Below, in pieces: positions 42,724 to 51,385 of a stretch of 63,261 nt of DNA. This stretch comes from JAIRTY01 sp050257395 (GTDB lineage: Bacteria > Actinomycetota > Actinomycetes > Streptosporangiales > Streptosporangiaceae). The translations under genes were made by a program, and so were the position numbers. Within the stretch, counting starts at the first letter, position 1. The number at the start of each line of letters is the position of its first letter. The notes under the pieces are model-generated. The model did no database searches. It was given only the letters and a program-made list of their open reading frames with translations, and had not been told where the DNA came from. The DNA is taken from contig JBLMWU010000186.1 in assembly GCA_050257395.1 (NCBI GenBank), positions 1 through 63,261 of the forward strand, read 5' to 3'.

Positions 42724-43656
42724 ATGGCGACGCACTTCCTCGACCCGGCCCCCGGGACAACGGCGGACGTGTTCTGCCGCGACCACCCCCCGGTGCTGAC
42801 CGTCGAGCCTGGCGACACGGTGGTGGCGGGATCGCTGGACGCGTCGGGTCACCTGGCGCGGCAGACGGTGCCCGGGGAGGAGCAGCCCCGGATGTTCCCG
42901 GCCGCCCGCGGCCACTGCCTGACCGGGCCGATCGAGGTGCGCGGCGCCCGGCCCGGCGACATGCTGGCGATCCGGTTCGTGTCGCTGCGGCCCGGGGAGT
43001 GGGGCTGGACGGCGGCCGGGGCCCGGGACACCCCGGTGACCAGGCGGCTCGGCCTGGCCGAGGCCCCCACCTCGTGGCTGCTGTGGGAGCTGGACGCCGA
43101 CGCCGGGACCGGCGTGGCGAACGGCTGCTTCACCCGCGAACTGGCGCCGTTCCTCGGCGTGACCGGCATGCCCCCGCCGGAACCCGGCGAGCACTCGACC
43201 GTGCCGCCGCGCGCGCTGGGCGGGGGCAACATCGACTGCAAGGAACTGGTGGCCGGGTCCACCCTGTTCCTGCCGGTGACCGTGCCGGGTGCGCTGCTGT
43301 ACCTCGGGGACGGCCACGCCGCCCAGGGGGACGGCGAGGTGGGCGGCACCGCCATCGAGTGCCCGATGACCACCGAGGTGGTCATCGGCCTCGCCACCGG
43401 CCGGCCGCTGGCGTCGATCCACGCCGAGACCCCGGCCGGCCGGATCACCTTCGGCTTCTCAGCCGACCTCAACGACGCCATGGGGGACGCGCTGGAGGCG
43501 CTGGTGACCTGGCTGCAGGTGCTCTACGGCCTGGGCAAGGCGACGGCGCTGGCGCTGGCGAGCACCTGCGCCGACCTGCGGATCACCCAGGTCGCCAATC
43601 AGACCTGGGGGGTGCACGCCGTGCTGCCGGCCGGCGTGCCCGGCCGGCGCGGCTGA
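42724..43656 (+). CDS. Acetamidase/formamidase family amidohydrolase
   Basis: 310 residues from the ATG at 42724 behind AAGGAGG. Landmarks of the FmdA/AmdA family are GHCLTGPIEVRGARPGDML, GGNIDCKELVAGSTLFLPV and HAAQGDGEVGGTAIE, the latter with the metal-binding His and Glu. It hydrolyses small amides to acid plus ammonia. Position at the end of the peptide-import operon suggests nitrogen scavenging. Confidence 0.92.
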   Translation: MATHFLDPAPGTTADVFCRDHPPVLTVEPGDTVVAGSLDASGHLARQTVPGEEQPRMFPAARGHCLTGPIEVRGARPGDMLAIRFVSLRPGEWGWTAAGARDTPVTRRLGLAEAPTSWLLWELDADAGTGVANGCFTRELAPFLGVTGMPPPEPGEHSTVPPRALGGGNIDCKELVAGSTLFLPVTVPGALLYLGDGHAAQGDGEVGGTAIECPMTTEVVIGLATGRPLASIHAETPAGRITFGFSADLNDAMGDALEALVTWLQVLYGLGKATALALASTCADLRITQVANQTWGVHAVLPAGVPGRRG

Positions 43657-43666
43657 CGGTGACGGG

Positions 43667-43897
43667 TCAGAGCTTGGTCAGCTTGGCGCACGGCATGGCG
43701 ACGCGCTGCCGGTGCGAGCCGAAGTCGACGTGCAGCGCGACCCCATCCTCGATCCGGCTGACCGTGCCGAGGCCGTGCTTGTCGTGGGTGACCAGGTCGC
43801 CCTCGGCGTAACCGTCCGTGGGCGGGGCGCTGGCTTCGGGGAGGCTGAAGGGGCTGGCGGCGAGATGGCGCCGGGACATGGCGCGGGATGCGTTCAT
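43667..43897 (-). CDS. Small CarD/SH3-like protein
   Basis: 76 residues from the ATG at 43897; Met7 at 43879 is an alternative. After a 28-residue unstructured start, the sequence YAEGDLVTHDKHGLGTVSRI, then VALHVDFGSHRQRV and AKLTKL, is a small beta barrel like the RNA-polymerase-binding part of CarD/TRCF or the UvrD tail. Related stand-alone proteins occur across Streptomyces. A role in binding RNA polymerase or nucleic acid is plausible but unproven. Confidence 0.78.
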   Translation of the reverse strand: MNASRAMSRRHLAASPFSLPEASAPPTDGYAEGDLVTHDKHGLGTVSRIEDGVALHVDFGSHRQRVAMPCAKLTKL

Positions 43898-43944
43898 CAG
43901 TACCAGTATGAGGCCTTCGGTGGACCTGACGTGCCAGTTTGCGC

Positions 43945-44934
43945 TCAGCCGGAGCTGGTCATCTGCGCGGTGTCGTAGTTCGCCGGCAGGATGCCGAACT
44001 GGAGCATCAGATTGGCCACCCGCTGGATGGAGATGGGGTCCAGCTTCAGCGGGTAGCTGGGGGCGGCCACGATCGGCGCGGTCTCGGCGGGCACGAACGC
44101 GTACTTGGTCACGGCCTGCTGCACAGCGGCGACGTTGGTGTTGGCGATCTCCTGGCCCTGCAGGATGGCGGCCTTGAACGCCGCTGCGGTCCGCGGGTAC
44201 TTCTTGACCCAGGCCGCGGTGGCCACGTACCCGCCGATCGGCAGGTTCTGCGTGGTGCCGGCGTCGGCGTCGGCCAGCGGCTGCGCGCCGGTCTTCTCCT
44301 CCGCCTCGGTGACGAACGGCTCGGGCATCCAGGCGGCGGCCACCTGGCCGGTCTGGAGTGCCTTCGCCATGTCGGGGAAGTTCATGATGGAGAACTTGAC
44401 GTTCTGGTTGCTCGGCAGGATCGCGTCGTTGTTGAAGATCGAGTCGACCAGCAGCGTGCCGATGTTCCTCGGGGCGTTGATCGCGATCGGCAGGCCCTTG
44501 AGCTGCCCGACCGTGGCGATGTGGGAGTGCGCCGAGACCATGAGCATCTGGATGTTCGGCCCCATGACCGACCCGGCGGCCAGGATCTTCAGCTTGGCGC
44601 CCTTGGAGGCGGCGAGGATGTAGGAGACGTAGTTGCCGGCGGAGATGTCCACGCCCTTGCCCGCGATCTGCTGGGCGAGCACGTCGGCAGAACTGATGAT
44701 CGGCTTGATCGTTACGTGCAGGCCGTACCTGGCGAAGATGCCCTTCTGCTGCGCGATGTACAGGCCTGCTTCGTCAAGGGTGGGTACCGCGTAGACGGTG
44801 ATGTCGGCCTTCTCCGGCGGCCCGGCCGGCGTCGCGGCGGACGAAGAGCCGCCGGAGGCGCTGCAGCCGGCGCCCAGCATGGCCGCCGACGCCACCATTG
44901 CAGTCAGCAGCCTGCGATAACGCGGACGTACCAC
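43945..44934 (-). CDS. Orphan NitT/TauT-type ABC substrate-binding lipoprotein
   Basis: 329 residues from a GTG at 44934. The signal peptide carries lipobox LGAGC (Cys24). The periplasmic-binding fold of the SsuA/ThiY/TauA type is shown by LDEAGLYIAQQKGIFARYGL, IAGKGVDISAGNY and VAAAWMPEPFV. Ligands in this family are sulfonates, nitrate, pyrimidine precursors or similar. No permease or ATPase of the matching type is adjacent, so its transporter must be elsewhere or lost. Confidence 0.9.
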   Translation of the reverse strand: MVRPRYRRLLTAMVASAAMLGAGCSASGGSSSAATPAGPPEKADITVYAVPTLDEAGLYIAQQKGIFARYGLHVTIKPIISSADVLAQQIAGKGVDISAGNYVSYILAASKGAKLKILAAGSVMGPNIQMLMVSAHSHIATVGQLKGLPIAINAPRNIGTLLVDSIFNNDAILPSNQNVKFSIMNFPDMAKALQTGQVAAAWMPEPFVTEAEEKTGAQPLADADAGTTQNLPIGGYVATAAWVKKYPRTAAAFKAAILQGQEIANTNVAAVQQAVTKYAFVPAETAPIVAAPSYPLKLDPISIQRVANLMLQFGILPANYDTAQMTSSG

Positions 44935-45242
44935 GGCAAACCTCGCTACCTGAGTCTCTCGGGGGCGTGCGCCCCGCCGCCCGGCCCGGCCAGGCGGCCG
45001 CCCGGCCTGGACAGGCCGCGCGTGCTTGACAGTATCGCCTGAAGCGTCCGTTTGGAGGGCAGGTATCCGGGTTTAGGCCGGCCTCAGCGCCGGCAGCGTG
45101 AGCACCGCCGTCGTGCCCTCGCCCTCGCGGGAGGCCAGCTCGGGGGCACCGCCGTGGTTCGCGGCGGCCGCCGCCCAGTCGGGTGATCACACTTGGTAAT
45201 GATCCGAATATAAATCGTGGCCAATGGCCGGGTGCCGCCGGG
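44935..45242. other. Gap with a histidine-kinase remnant and candidate promoter
   Basis: About 308 bp. 45073-45186 carries a short reading-frame remnant (described separately). 45190-45235 is AT-richer (CTTGGTAATGATCCGAATATAA), an unusual run for this genome. It lies downstream of recQ and upstream of the binding-protein gene, so it could hold the latter's promoter on the minus strand. Nothing else is visible. Confidence 0.5.
45073..45186 (-). pseudogene. C-terminal remnant of a sensor histidine kinase
   Basis: Between an in-frame TGA and a TAA, 37 codons read SPDWAAAAANHGG, then APELASREGEGTTAVLTLPAL. This matches the last part of the histidine-kinase ATPase domain (HGG...SxxGxGTxxxxxLP). 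There is no start codon or upstream catalytic part, so it is a decayed fragment. It shows that a two-component gene was once here. Confidence 0.6.
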
Positions 45243-47072
45243 TCAGCCGTCCGCGAGCGCGGCGAGCACCTGCTCGCCGTAGCGGGACAGCTTGTTCTCG
45301 CCGATGCCGCTGACCTTCCCGAGCTCCGCCAGGGAGGAGGGGGCGGTGGTGGCGATCTCCCGCAGGGTGGCGTCATGGAAGATCACGTAGGCGGGGACGC
45401 CCTGCTCCTTCGCGGCCGCGGCCCGCCAGGCGCGCAGCCGCTCGAACACCGCGGCGGCGCCCTCGGGCAGCACGGCCGGCTCGGCCCGGCGGGCCCTGGC
45501 CGGGCGGGCGGCCCGCTCGGGTTCCCGCCGCAGCATGACCTGCCGCTGGCCGCGGAGCACCTCGCCGCTGCCCGCGGTGAGCACCAGCGTGCCGTAGTCG
45601 CCTTCGACCGCCAGCAGGCCCTGGGCCAGCAGTTGGCGCACCACCCCGCGCCATTCCGCTTCCCGCAGGTCGGCGCCGATCCCGAACACGGTCAGCGAGT
45701 CGTGCCGGTGCTGGCCGACCCGGGCTGTCTGCCGGCCCAGCAGGATGTCGGTGATGTGCCCGGCGCCGAACTTCTGGCCGCGTTCGCGCTGCAGCCGCCA
45801 CACGGCCGACAGCAGCTTCTGCGCCGGGACGGTGCCGTCCCACGACTGCGGCGGCGTCAGGCAGGTGTCGCAGTTCCCGCAGGCCGCGGCCTGCTCGCCG
45901 AAGTACGCCAGCAGCTGCCCCCGGCGGCATTCCACCGTCTCGCACAGCGCCAGCATGGCGTCGAGGTGGGCGCTCTGGCGCCGCCGGTGGGCGTCGTCGC
46001 CCTCGGAGGCGTCGATCAGCTTCCGCTGCTGCACCACGTCCTGCAGGCCGTAGGCCAGCCAGGCGGTCGACGGGAGGCCGTCCCGGCCGGCCCGGCCGGT
46101 CTCCTGGTAGTAGCCCTCGACCGACTTGGGCAGGTCGAGGTGGGCGACGAAGCGCACGTCCGGCTTGTCGATGCCCATGCCGAACGCGATGGTCGCGACC
46201 ATCACCAGGCCGTCCTCGCGCAGGAAGCGGGCCTGGTTGGCCCGGCGGGTGCCGTTGTCAAGACCGGCGTGGTAGGGCAGCGCCGCGATCCCGCTGCCCG
46301 CCAGGAACTCGGCGGTCTGCTCGACCGAGGCCCGGGACAGGCAGTAGACGATCCCGGCGTCGCCCGCGTGCTCGCCGCGCAGCAGCTCCAGCAGCTGGCG
46401 CCGCGGCTCGTTCTTGGGCACCACCCGGTAGGTGATGTTGGGGCGGTCGAAGCTCGCCACGAAGTGGCGGGCCTGCTCCAGGCCCAGCCGGGTGGCGATC
46501 TCGGCCCGGGTGGCCCGGGTGGCGGTCGCGGTCAGCGCGACCAGCGGCACCTCCGGCCACCGCTTCCGCAGCGTGGACAGGGTGAGGTAGTCCGGGCGGA
46601 AGTCGTGGCCCCACTGGGAGACGCAGTGCGCCTCGTCGATCGCGAACAGCGAGATGCTGCCCGCGCCGAGCAGCCGCAGGGTCTGCTCGGCCCGCAGCCG
46701 CTCCGGCGCCAGGTACAGCAGGTCCAGCTCACCCGCCACGAACGCGGACTCGACCCGGTCCCGCTCGCCCGGGTCCTGGCTGGAGTTGAGGAACCCGGCC
46801 CGCACGCCCAACCCCTGCAGCGCGTCCACCTGGTCCTGCATGAGCGCGATCAGCGGGGACACGACCACGCCGGTCCCCGGCCGCACCAGCGCCGGGATCT
46901 GGTAGCACAGCGACTTGCCGCCGCCGGTGGGCATCAGCACCAGCGCGTCGTGGCCGGCCACCACGTGGTCGATGATCTCCTGCTGGCCGGGCCGGAACGA
47001 GCCGTAGCCGAAGACCCGCCGCAGCGCTTCCGCTGCCGCGCCCGCCACGGGTCCGGTGCCTGCCAACGCCAC
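45243..47072 (-). CDS. recQ: ATP-dependent DNA helicase RecQ
   Basis: 609 residues from a GTG at 47072. Helicase motifs are FRPGQQEIID, MPTGGGKSLCYQ (Walker A), DEAHCVSQWGHDFRP (Walker B plus the RecQ aromatic loop), TATAT and QETGRAGRDG (motif VI). The RecQ zinc site has four cysteines in the CETVECRRGQLL...CGNCDTC block, followed by a winged helix and a C-terminal HRDC domain (KVSGIGENKLSRYG). It unwinds recombination and replication intermediates. The length is standard. Confidence 0.97.
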   Translation of the reverse strand: MALAGTGPVAGAAAEALRRVFGYGSFRPGQQEIIDHVVAGHDALVLMPTGGGKSLCYQIPALVRPGTGVVVSPLIALMQDQVDALQGLGVRAGFLNSSQDPGERDRVESAFVAGELDLLYLAPERLRAEQTLRLLGAGSISLFAIDEAHCVSQWGHDFRPDYLTLSTLRKRWPEVPLVALTATATRATRAEIATRLGLEQARHFVASFDRPNITYRVVPKNEPRRQLLELLRGEHAGDAGIVYCLSRASVEQTAEFLAGSGIAALPYHAGLDNGTRRANQARFLREDGLVMVATIAFGMGIDKPDVRFVAHLDLPKSVEGYYQETGRAGRDGLPSTAWLAYGLQDVVQQRKLIDASEGDDAHRRRQSAHLDAMLALCETVECRRGQLLAYFGEQAAACGNCDTCLTPPQSWDGTVPAQKLLSAVWRLQRERGQKFGAGHITDILLGRQTARVGQHRHDSLTVFGIGADLREAEWRGVVRQLLAQGLLAVEGDYGTLVLTAGSGEVLRGQRQVMLRREPERAARPARARRAEPAVLPEGAAAVFERLRAWRAAAAKEQGVPAYVIFHDATLREIATTAPSSLAELGKVSGIGENKLSRYGEQVLAALADG

Positions 47073-47328
47073 CCGGCAACTCTAGCCGGGGCCGCCGTCA
47101 TCCGGTCGGCCTCCGCAGCGGCCGCCCGCCGCCCCGGCGGCCGCCCGCCCGTTTACTGCCAGGCAACATCTTTTTACGGAACGAAAATAATGACGGGCTA
47201 GCCTGTCTGCTCCGCTGTCACCGGCGACGGCTGGGCAATAGCGAGGCCGCCACACGTCATCCGTCAGTGCCGTACTTTCCCCGCAGCTGTCAGGCAGACC
47301 GCGGGCTGAACGAAGGTCACCCCCTCAT

Positions 47329-48327
47329 ATGACCGTCTGGGAATGGTTCGAGCAGCGCTCTTTTCAGCACAGTGACTTTTCCGCCCTGGCCGGCCCCGGT
47401 CCCCGCGGGCTGACCGCCAGCCTGATCCTGCCGGCCCGCAACGTCGCCGGCACCATCGGGCCGATCCTGGACACCGTCCGGCGGCTGAACGACCGCAGCG
47501 GCCTGCTGCGGGAGGTCATCGTTGTGGACGCGGACTCGCCGGACGGCACCGCCGCGGTCGCGCGGGCCCACGGCGCCGAGGTGTATTCCGAGAACGAACT
47601 GCTGCCCGGCTACGGCCCGGCGCAGGGCAAGGGCGACGCGATGTGGCGCAGCCTGTCGGTGGCCACCGGTGACATCGTGATGTTCGCCGACGCCGACACG
47701 AGTGATTTCGGAGAGCATTTCGTCTACGGCACGCTCGGGCCACTGCTGGCGGATCCCGGAATCCGTTTCAGCAAGGCCGCCTACCGCCGCCCTTTCACCG
47801 CCGGCGGCGAATCGGTCGCGGACGGCGGGGGCCGGGTCACCGAGCTGATGGCCAAACCGCTGCTGAACTTCTTCTATCCGGAGCTCACCGGATTCGTGCA
47901 GCCGCTCGCCGGGGAGTTCGCGGCCAGCCGGGAACTGCTGTGCTCGGTGCCGTTCCTCACCGGCTACGGGGTGGAGCTGGGGATCCTGATCGACGTGCTC
48001 GCCGCGGCGGGCCTGCCCGCGCTGGCCCAGGTGGACCTGGGCACGCGGCAGAACCGCCATCAGCCGCTGCTGGACCTGGCCCGGATGAGCTCGACCGTGC
48101 TGCGCGCCCTGGCCCGCCGGGCCGGCCTGCCGGAACGGGAGCTGCTGGCGCCGGGGGCGCCGGGCGTGTGGGCGCTGCGGCGGCCCGAGATCTACCTGCA
48201 CGCGGTGGCCACCGCCGGGGGGCTGCGGCTGGACGAGCATCTCAACGCGCTGCTGGAGCGCCCGCCCATGGCCGGGGTGTTCGGCGCCGCGGCGCCGGTG
48301 GGGGCTTCCGCGCCGGTCCCCCGATGA
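47329..48327 (+). CDS. gpgS: Glucosyl-3-phosphoglycerate synthase
   Basis: 332 residues from the ATG at 47329. GpgS (GT81) landmarks are the GT-A nucleotide site SLILPARNVAGTIG and VVDADSPDGT, metal-binding FADADT, and GYGVELGILIDV with GTRQNRHQPL. It transfers glucose from an NDP-glucose to 3-phosphoglycerate, the first step to glucosylglycerate and, in mycobacteria and relatives, methylglucose lipopolysaccharides. The AT-richer region 47160-47215 upstream (TTTTTACGGAACGAAAATAA) is the likely promoter shared with divergent recQ. Confidence 0.95.
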   Translation: MTVWEWFEQRSFQHSDFSALAGPGPRGLTASLILPARNVAGTIGPILDTVRRLNDRSGLLREVIVVDADSPDGTAAVARAHGAEVYSENELLPGYGPAQGKGDAMWRSLSVATGDIVMFADADTSDFGEHFVYGTLGPLLADPGIRFSKAAYRRPFTAGGESVADGGGRVTELMAKPLLNFFYPELTGFVQPLAGEFAASRELLCSVPFLTGYGVELGILIDVLAAAGLPALAQVDLGTRQNRHQPLLDLARMSSTVLRALARRAGLPERELLAPGAPGVWALRRPEIYLHAVATAGGLRLDEHLNALLERPPMAGVFGAAAPVGASAPVPR

Positions 48328-48498
48328 CGCCGCTCCCGGCGGAAGTGGCCGCTGACCTGCGCCGGCCCGTTCCCCCGGCGGCTAAGCCGGCCCGGGCGGG
48401 CGAAGATAAGGCACATGCCCGATGCCCGGCGGCGGGTCTTACGGCGAGTCTCGGAGTGCAGGGCCGCACAGGGGCGGTCCCGCGCCGAGGAGGATCCG

Positions 48499-48882
48499 AT
48501 GCAGTACATGTCGCCGGAGAACGCCGCCGAGCGGCGCCGGGAGCTGCAGCGCCGGGCGGAGGCAGCCCGGCTGGCCCGCCAGGTCCGCCGGTCCCGGCCG
48601 CGCGCGAGGGCGGCAGGCGGCGGCCGGCCCAGCGGTGACCTGCTGGCGCGCGGCGGGCTGAGCTGGGGCTGGTGGCGGCTGGGCCGCCGGGTGGCGGGGG
48701 CGCTGGCCGAGGGCGCCCGGGTGCAGCGGCGGGTCGCCGTGCTGAGCGCCAGCCAGGACCGGAGCCTGCCGCACCCGCATCAGCCGCCCGAGACCTACCA
48801 GGAGTTCCTGGCCCGGACCGCGGGCCCGCTGCTGCGCGAGCCGTCGGCCGTCACCCGCTCCCGCGGCCGCCCGGTCGGCTGA
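48499..48882 (+). CDS. Small Arg-rich protein of unknown function
   Basis: 127 residues from an ATG at 48499, placed by GCCGAGGAGG six bases upstream. The first 50 residues are a basic helix (NAAERRRELQRRAEAARLAR). The middle (GLSWGWWRLGRRVAGALAEG) is amphipathic and could touch a membrane. I recognise no domain. Codon use is normal for the window. Confidence 0.65.
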   Translation: MQYMSPENAAERRRELQRRAEAARLARQVRRSRPRARAAGGGRPSGDLLARGGLSWGWWRLGRRVAGALAEGARVQRRVAVLSASQDRSLPHPHQPPETYQEFLARTAGPLLREPSAVTRSRGRPVG

Positions 48883-48925
48883 CCGGCCGGGCCGGCCGCG
48901 CGGCGGGCGCGCTCACCGGGCGTGC

Positions 48926-49732
48926 TCAGCCGGGTGCGGTCAGGGCGAGCGAACGCAGGGCCGCCGCGGTGGGCTCGTCGGCCGGGTAGAAGGACTCGAT
49001 CGCGAGCTCCTCGACGGTCACGTCCATCGGCGTGCCGACGACCGCGGTGATGCTGAAGAACGACAGTTCCCGGCCGCCGTAGGCGTAGCGCAGCGGCACC
49101 ACGACGTCGGTGGCGGGCGGCGGCTCGCTCTCGCCGCCCGGGTAGCCCCGCAGCTCGCTGTGCAGCGCGGCCAGCGCCGGGTCGCCGGTGGCCGCGGCCT
49201 GCCGGCGCAGCCTGCCGAGCACGTGCGCGCGCCACTCGGCGAGGTTGACGATCCGGCTGGCCATCCCCTCGGGATGCAGGCTGAGGCGCAGGACGTTGAC
49301 GGGCGGCTCGAGCAGCCAGGCCGCGGCGCCAGCGGTCAGCACGCCGATGCTCGCGTTGGCGTCGGCCAGCTCCCACCACCGGTTCACCACCACCGCGGGA
49401 TACGGCTCGTGCCCGGCCAGCACCTGCCGCAGCGCACGGCGGACGGCGGCGAGCTCCGGCTCGTCCAGCCCGTGCGCCGGATAGGCGGGCGCGTAGCCGC
49501 CGGCCAGCAGCAGCGTGTTGCGCTCGCGCAGCGGCACCTCCAGGTGCTCGGTCAGGCGCAGGATCATGTCGCTGGTCGGCCGGGACCGCCCGGTCTCCAC
49601 GAAACTCAGGTGACGGGCGGAGATGTCGGCCTGGATGGCCAGGTCCAGCTGGCTCAGCCGGCGGCGCTGGCGCCACTCGCGCAGCAGCTCCCCGACGGGC
49701 CGGGCGGGCGGCCGGGCGGTCGTCACGGTCAC
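48926..49732 (-). CDS. XRE-family regulator with MmyB-like ligand domain
   Basis: 268 residues from a GTG at 49732 (MTVTTARPPARPVG); a second GTG at 49726 is possible. Helix-turn-helix: RRRLSQLDLAIQADISARHLSFVETGRSRPT. The remaining 180 residues match the MmyB-like PAS-related domain (VVNRWWELADANASI, LLEPPVNVLRLSLHPEGM), which in characterised members binds fatty acids or other small ligands. It is divergent from the SnoaL-like gene across the palindrome at 49768-49784. Confidence 0.92.
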   Translation of the reverse strand: MTVTTARPPARPVGELLREWRQRRRLSQLDLAIQADISARHLSFVETGRSRPTSDMILRLTEHLEVPLRERNTLLLAGGYAPAYPAHGLDEPELAAVRRALRQVLAGHEPYPAVVVNRWWELADANASIGVLTAGAAAWLLEPPVNVLRLSLHPEGMASRIVNLAEWRAHVLGRLRRQAAATGDPALAALHSELRGYPGGESEPPPATDVVVPLRYAYGGRELSFFSITAVVGTPMDVTVEELAIESFYPADEPTAAALRSLALTAPG

Positions 49733-49767
49733 GACGGCGAGCGTACCCAGCGCCCCGCAGCAGGGCG

Positions 49768-49784
49768 ATTACCTGCCAGGTAAT
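49768..49784. promoter_or_regulatory. Perfect palindromic operator of the XRE/MmyB regulator
   Basis: ATTACCTGCCAGGTAAT is a perfect 8-bp inverted repeat around one central base, 35 bp upstream of the regulator start and about 100 bp before the SnoaL-like gene. A degenerate copy, TTACC-N6-GTAAT, follows at 49796-49811. TTACCTG/CAGGTAA sites are typical of this regulator group, so repression of both genes is likely. Confidence 0.75.
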
Positions 49785-49881
49785 GGGGCCTCCCCTTACC
49801 TCACGCGTAATCGACAGGCCCCGGCCCGCCGCGCAGGATCGGCCGTGTCAGCACCCAGCCGGAATCCGGAAAGGACCACCC

Positions 49882-50235
49882 ATGCAGGACATCATCGAGC
49901 GGTACCTGGCCGCCTGGAACGAGACCGACCCGCACGCCCGCCGCACCCTCATCGACGAGCTGTGGGCAGAGGACGCCAGCTACACCGACCCGCTGGGGCA
50001 GGCGCACGGCCGGGCGGAGATCGACGCCCTGATCGCCGCGGCACAGGCGCAGTTCCCGGGCCTGCGGTTCAGCCTGGCCGGGCCGGTGGACGCGCACCAC
50101 CAGCAGGCCAGGTTCAGCTGGGGGCTCGGCCAGCCGGGCGCCGAGCCAATGGTCGTGGGCTTCGACGTCGCGGTCACCGACGGCCAGGGCCGCCTGGCCA
50201 CCGTGCTCGGCTTCCTCGACAAAGTGCCCGCCTGA
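49882..50235 (+). CDS. SnoaL-like/NTF2-fold protein
   Basis: 117 residues from the ATG at 49882 with GGAAAGGA upstream. MQDIIERYLAAWNETD, LWAEDASYTDPLGQAHGRAE and VVGFDVAVTDGQGR are the standard pattern of the NTF2-like fold used by SnoaL cyclases, ketosteroid isomerases and many proteins without known catalysis. It is divergent from and probably repressed by the XRE regulator, a pairing repeated in many actinobacteria. Confidence 0.85.
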   Translation: MQDIIERYLAAWNETDPHARRTLIDELWAEDASYTDPLGQAHGRAEIDALIAAAQAQFPGLRFSLAGPVDAHHQQARFSWGLGQPGAEPMVVGFDVAVTDGQGRLATVLGFLDKVPA

Positions 50236-50277
50236 CAACGGGTGCCCGCCCGTCAACGGGTGCCCGCCTGGCGGCGC
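50224..50277. repeat. 18-bp tandem repeats over the SnoaL stop codon
   Basis: Three copies of a unit starting GTGCCCGCC begin at 50224, 50242 and 50260, exactly 18 bp apart. The first copy contains the stop codon of the SnoaL-like gene. Confidence 0.8.
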
Positions 50278-50942
50278 GGTTGCGGGCCACCCCGCCGCAG
50301 CTGGCCCGGGCCGGCTTGACGGTGAGCGGCCCGGCCAGCCACGGCCGGCCGCCGCGGGCGGGCCATCCGGGCCGCCGCCGCGTCCGCGGCCACCCGCCGT
50401 GGTCACGCCCGGCGCCGGCTACCGGGCCTGGCCTCCGGCTCCGGGCCTGGCCTCCGGCTCCCGGGCCTGGCCTCCCGGTCGCCCCCGCGCTGCCGGCCGG
50501 CCAGGGCCTGGCCACCCGGCTGTGGTCACGCCCGGCGCTGGCCGGCCTGGGGTCACCCGGCGGCGGCAATCGGAGTGCCGATCACCGGGGCTTTGAGCGG
50601 CGAATTCCAGCGCGCGGGCCGGATCGGCGAACCTGGGGCATAACCGCCTTTCACAGCGTAAATCTGAACTGAGATTCGCAACAGGACGGCAGCAATGGCG
50701 CTGCCCCTATCGCGATCGGCGCCCTGGCAATCCCGGTCCGCGGCGCTGCCCGGTGAGCCCACCGCGGGCACAGCCGGACCCGGGCTGGCCAGGCGCCGCC
50801 GCCCAGCCGCACTAGCCCAGGCGCGGAGACGGGCCGGGCGCGGCGCGGGCGCGCCGATGCCCCCGGCCCGGGCGGGGGTCGCCGTAGCCAGTGGCGTGCG
50901 GGGACCAGCCCGCGTGGCCAGGCGCGGGCTCCGGCATGCGGC
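50236..50942. other. Repeat-rich region without a convincing gene
   Basis: About 700 bp. It holds the 18-bp repeats above, three tandem copies of a 19-20-bp unit CCGGGCCTGGCCTCCGGCT (50422-50479), and repeated GGTCACGCCCGGCGC blocks at about 50401 and 50525. 50600-50695 is AT-richer and could hold a promoter. Open frames here (including one from 50695 to 51141) are low-complexity Arg/Ala/Gly/Pro translations without domain features. Confidence 0.6.
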
Positions 50943-51155
50943 TTACCGGGGTAGGGCAGGGTTCACCTCAATCGCACGCAGTTTGCGCGGAAAGCCCGTC
51001 AAAGCCCAGATCATTTGCGGGCGGGCGATTCGCGTGGTGTGCCTGAGCCCGTGCAGCAGCATCAGCCAGCCCACGGCGAGCCGGGCGGCCAGCAGCGCCG
51101 CCTCCCCGCCGCGGGACGCCTGCCCCGCGATGCGCCGGTAACCCGCGATGATCAT
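50943..51155 (-). CDS. Small membrane-type protein, possibly a DoxX-like fragment
   Basis: 70 residues from an ATG at 51155 with a strong GGGAGG ribosome site five bases away. The helix AALLAARLAVGWLMLLHGLR resembles the first helix of DoxX-family membrane proteins, but the rest (TTRIARPQMIWALTGFPRK) diverges and the usual further helices are missing. It is either a tiny membrane protein or a frameshifted DoxX remnant. Confidence 0.4.
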   Translation of the reverse strand: MIIAGYRRIAGQASRGGEAALLAARLAVGWLMLLHGLRHTTRIARPQMIWALTGFPRKLRAIEVNPALPR

Positions 51156-51385
51156 CGGACCTCCCTGCCGGTGCTGCAGGTTGACCACGGATAGTAATAC
51201 TCGACTACAGAACGTACTCGCAGGTCGGCCGCAGGTCCCCGGCTTCGGGCAGCTGCCGGAAATAAATAGTGCTGATTGAGTGACAGATTGTGACGCTCCT
51301 GGCGCTCTACTGGACGGGCAGCCCACTCCGGCGGGCAGGCGCGCACCAGCGGCCACCGGGACGGCTGCCCGGGGGGAGGACATCC

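Noticed and set aside
47160..47215. Additional response-regulator site near TTTTTACGGAACG upstream of gpgS
   Set aside because: TTACGG and TGACGG are present but 17 bp apart, not 11, so the spacing does not fit the set.
50695..51141. 148-codon plus-strand open frame
   Set aside because: Arg/Ala-rich with no domain-like order, and it overlaps the better supported small minus-strand gene at 50943-51155.
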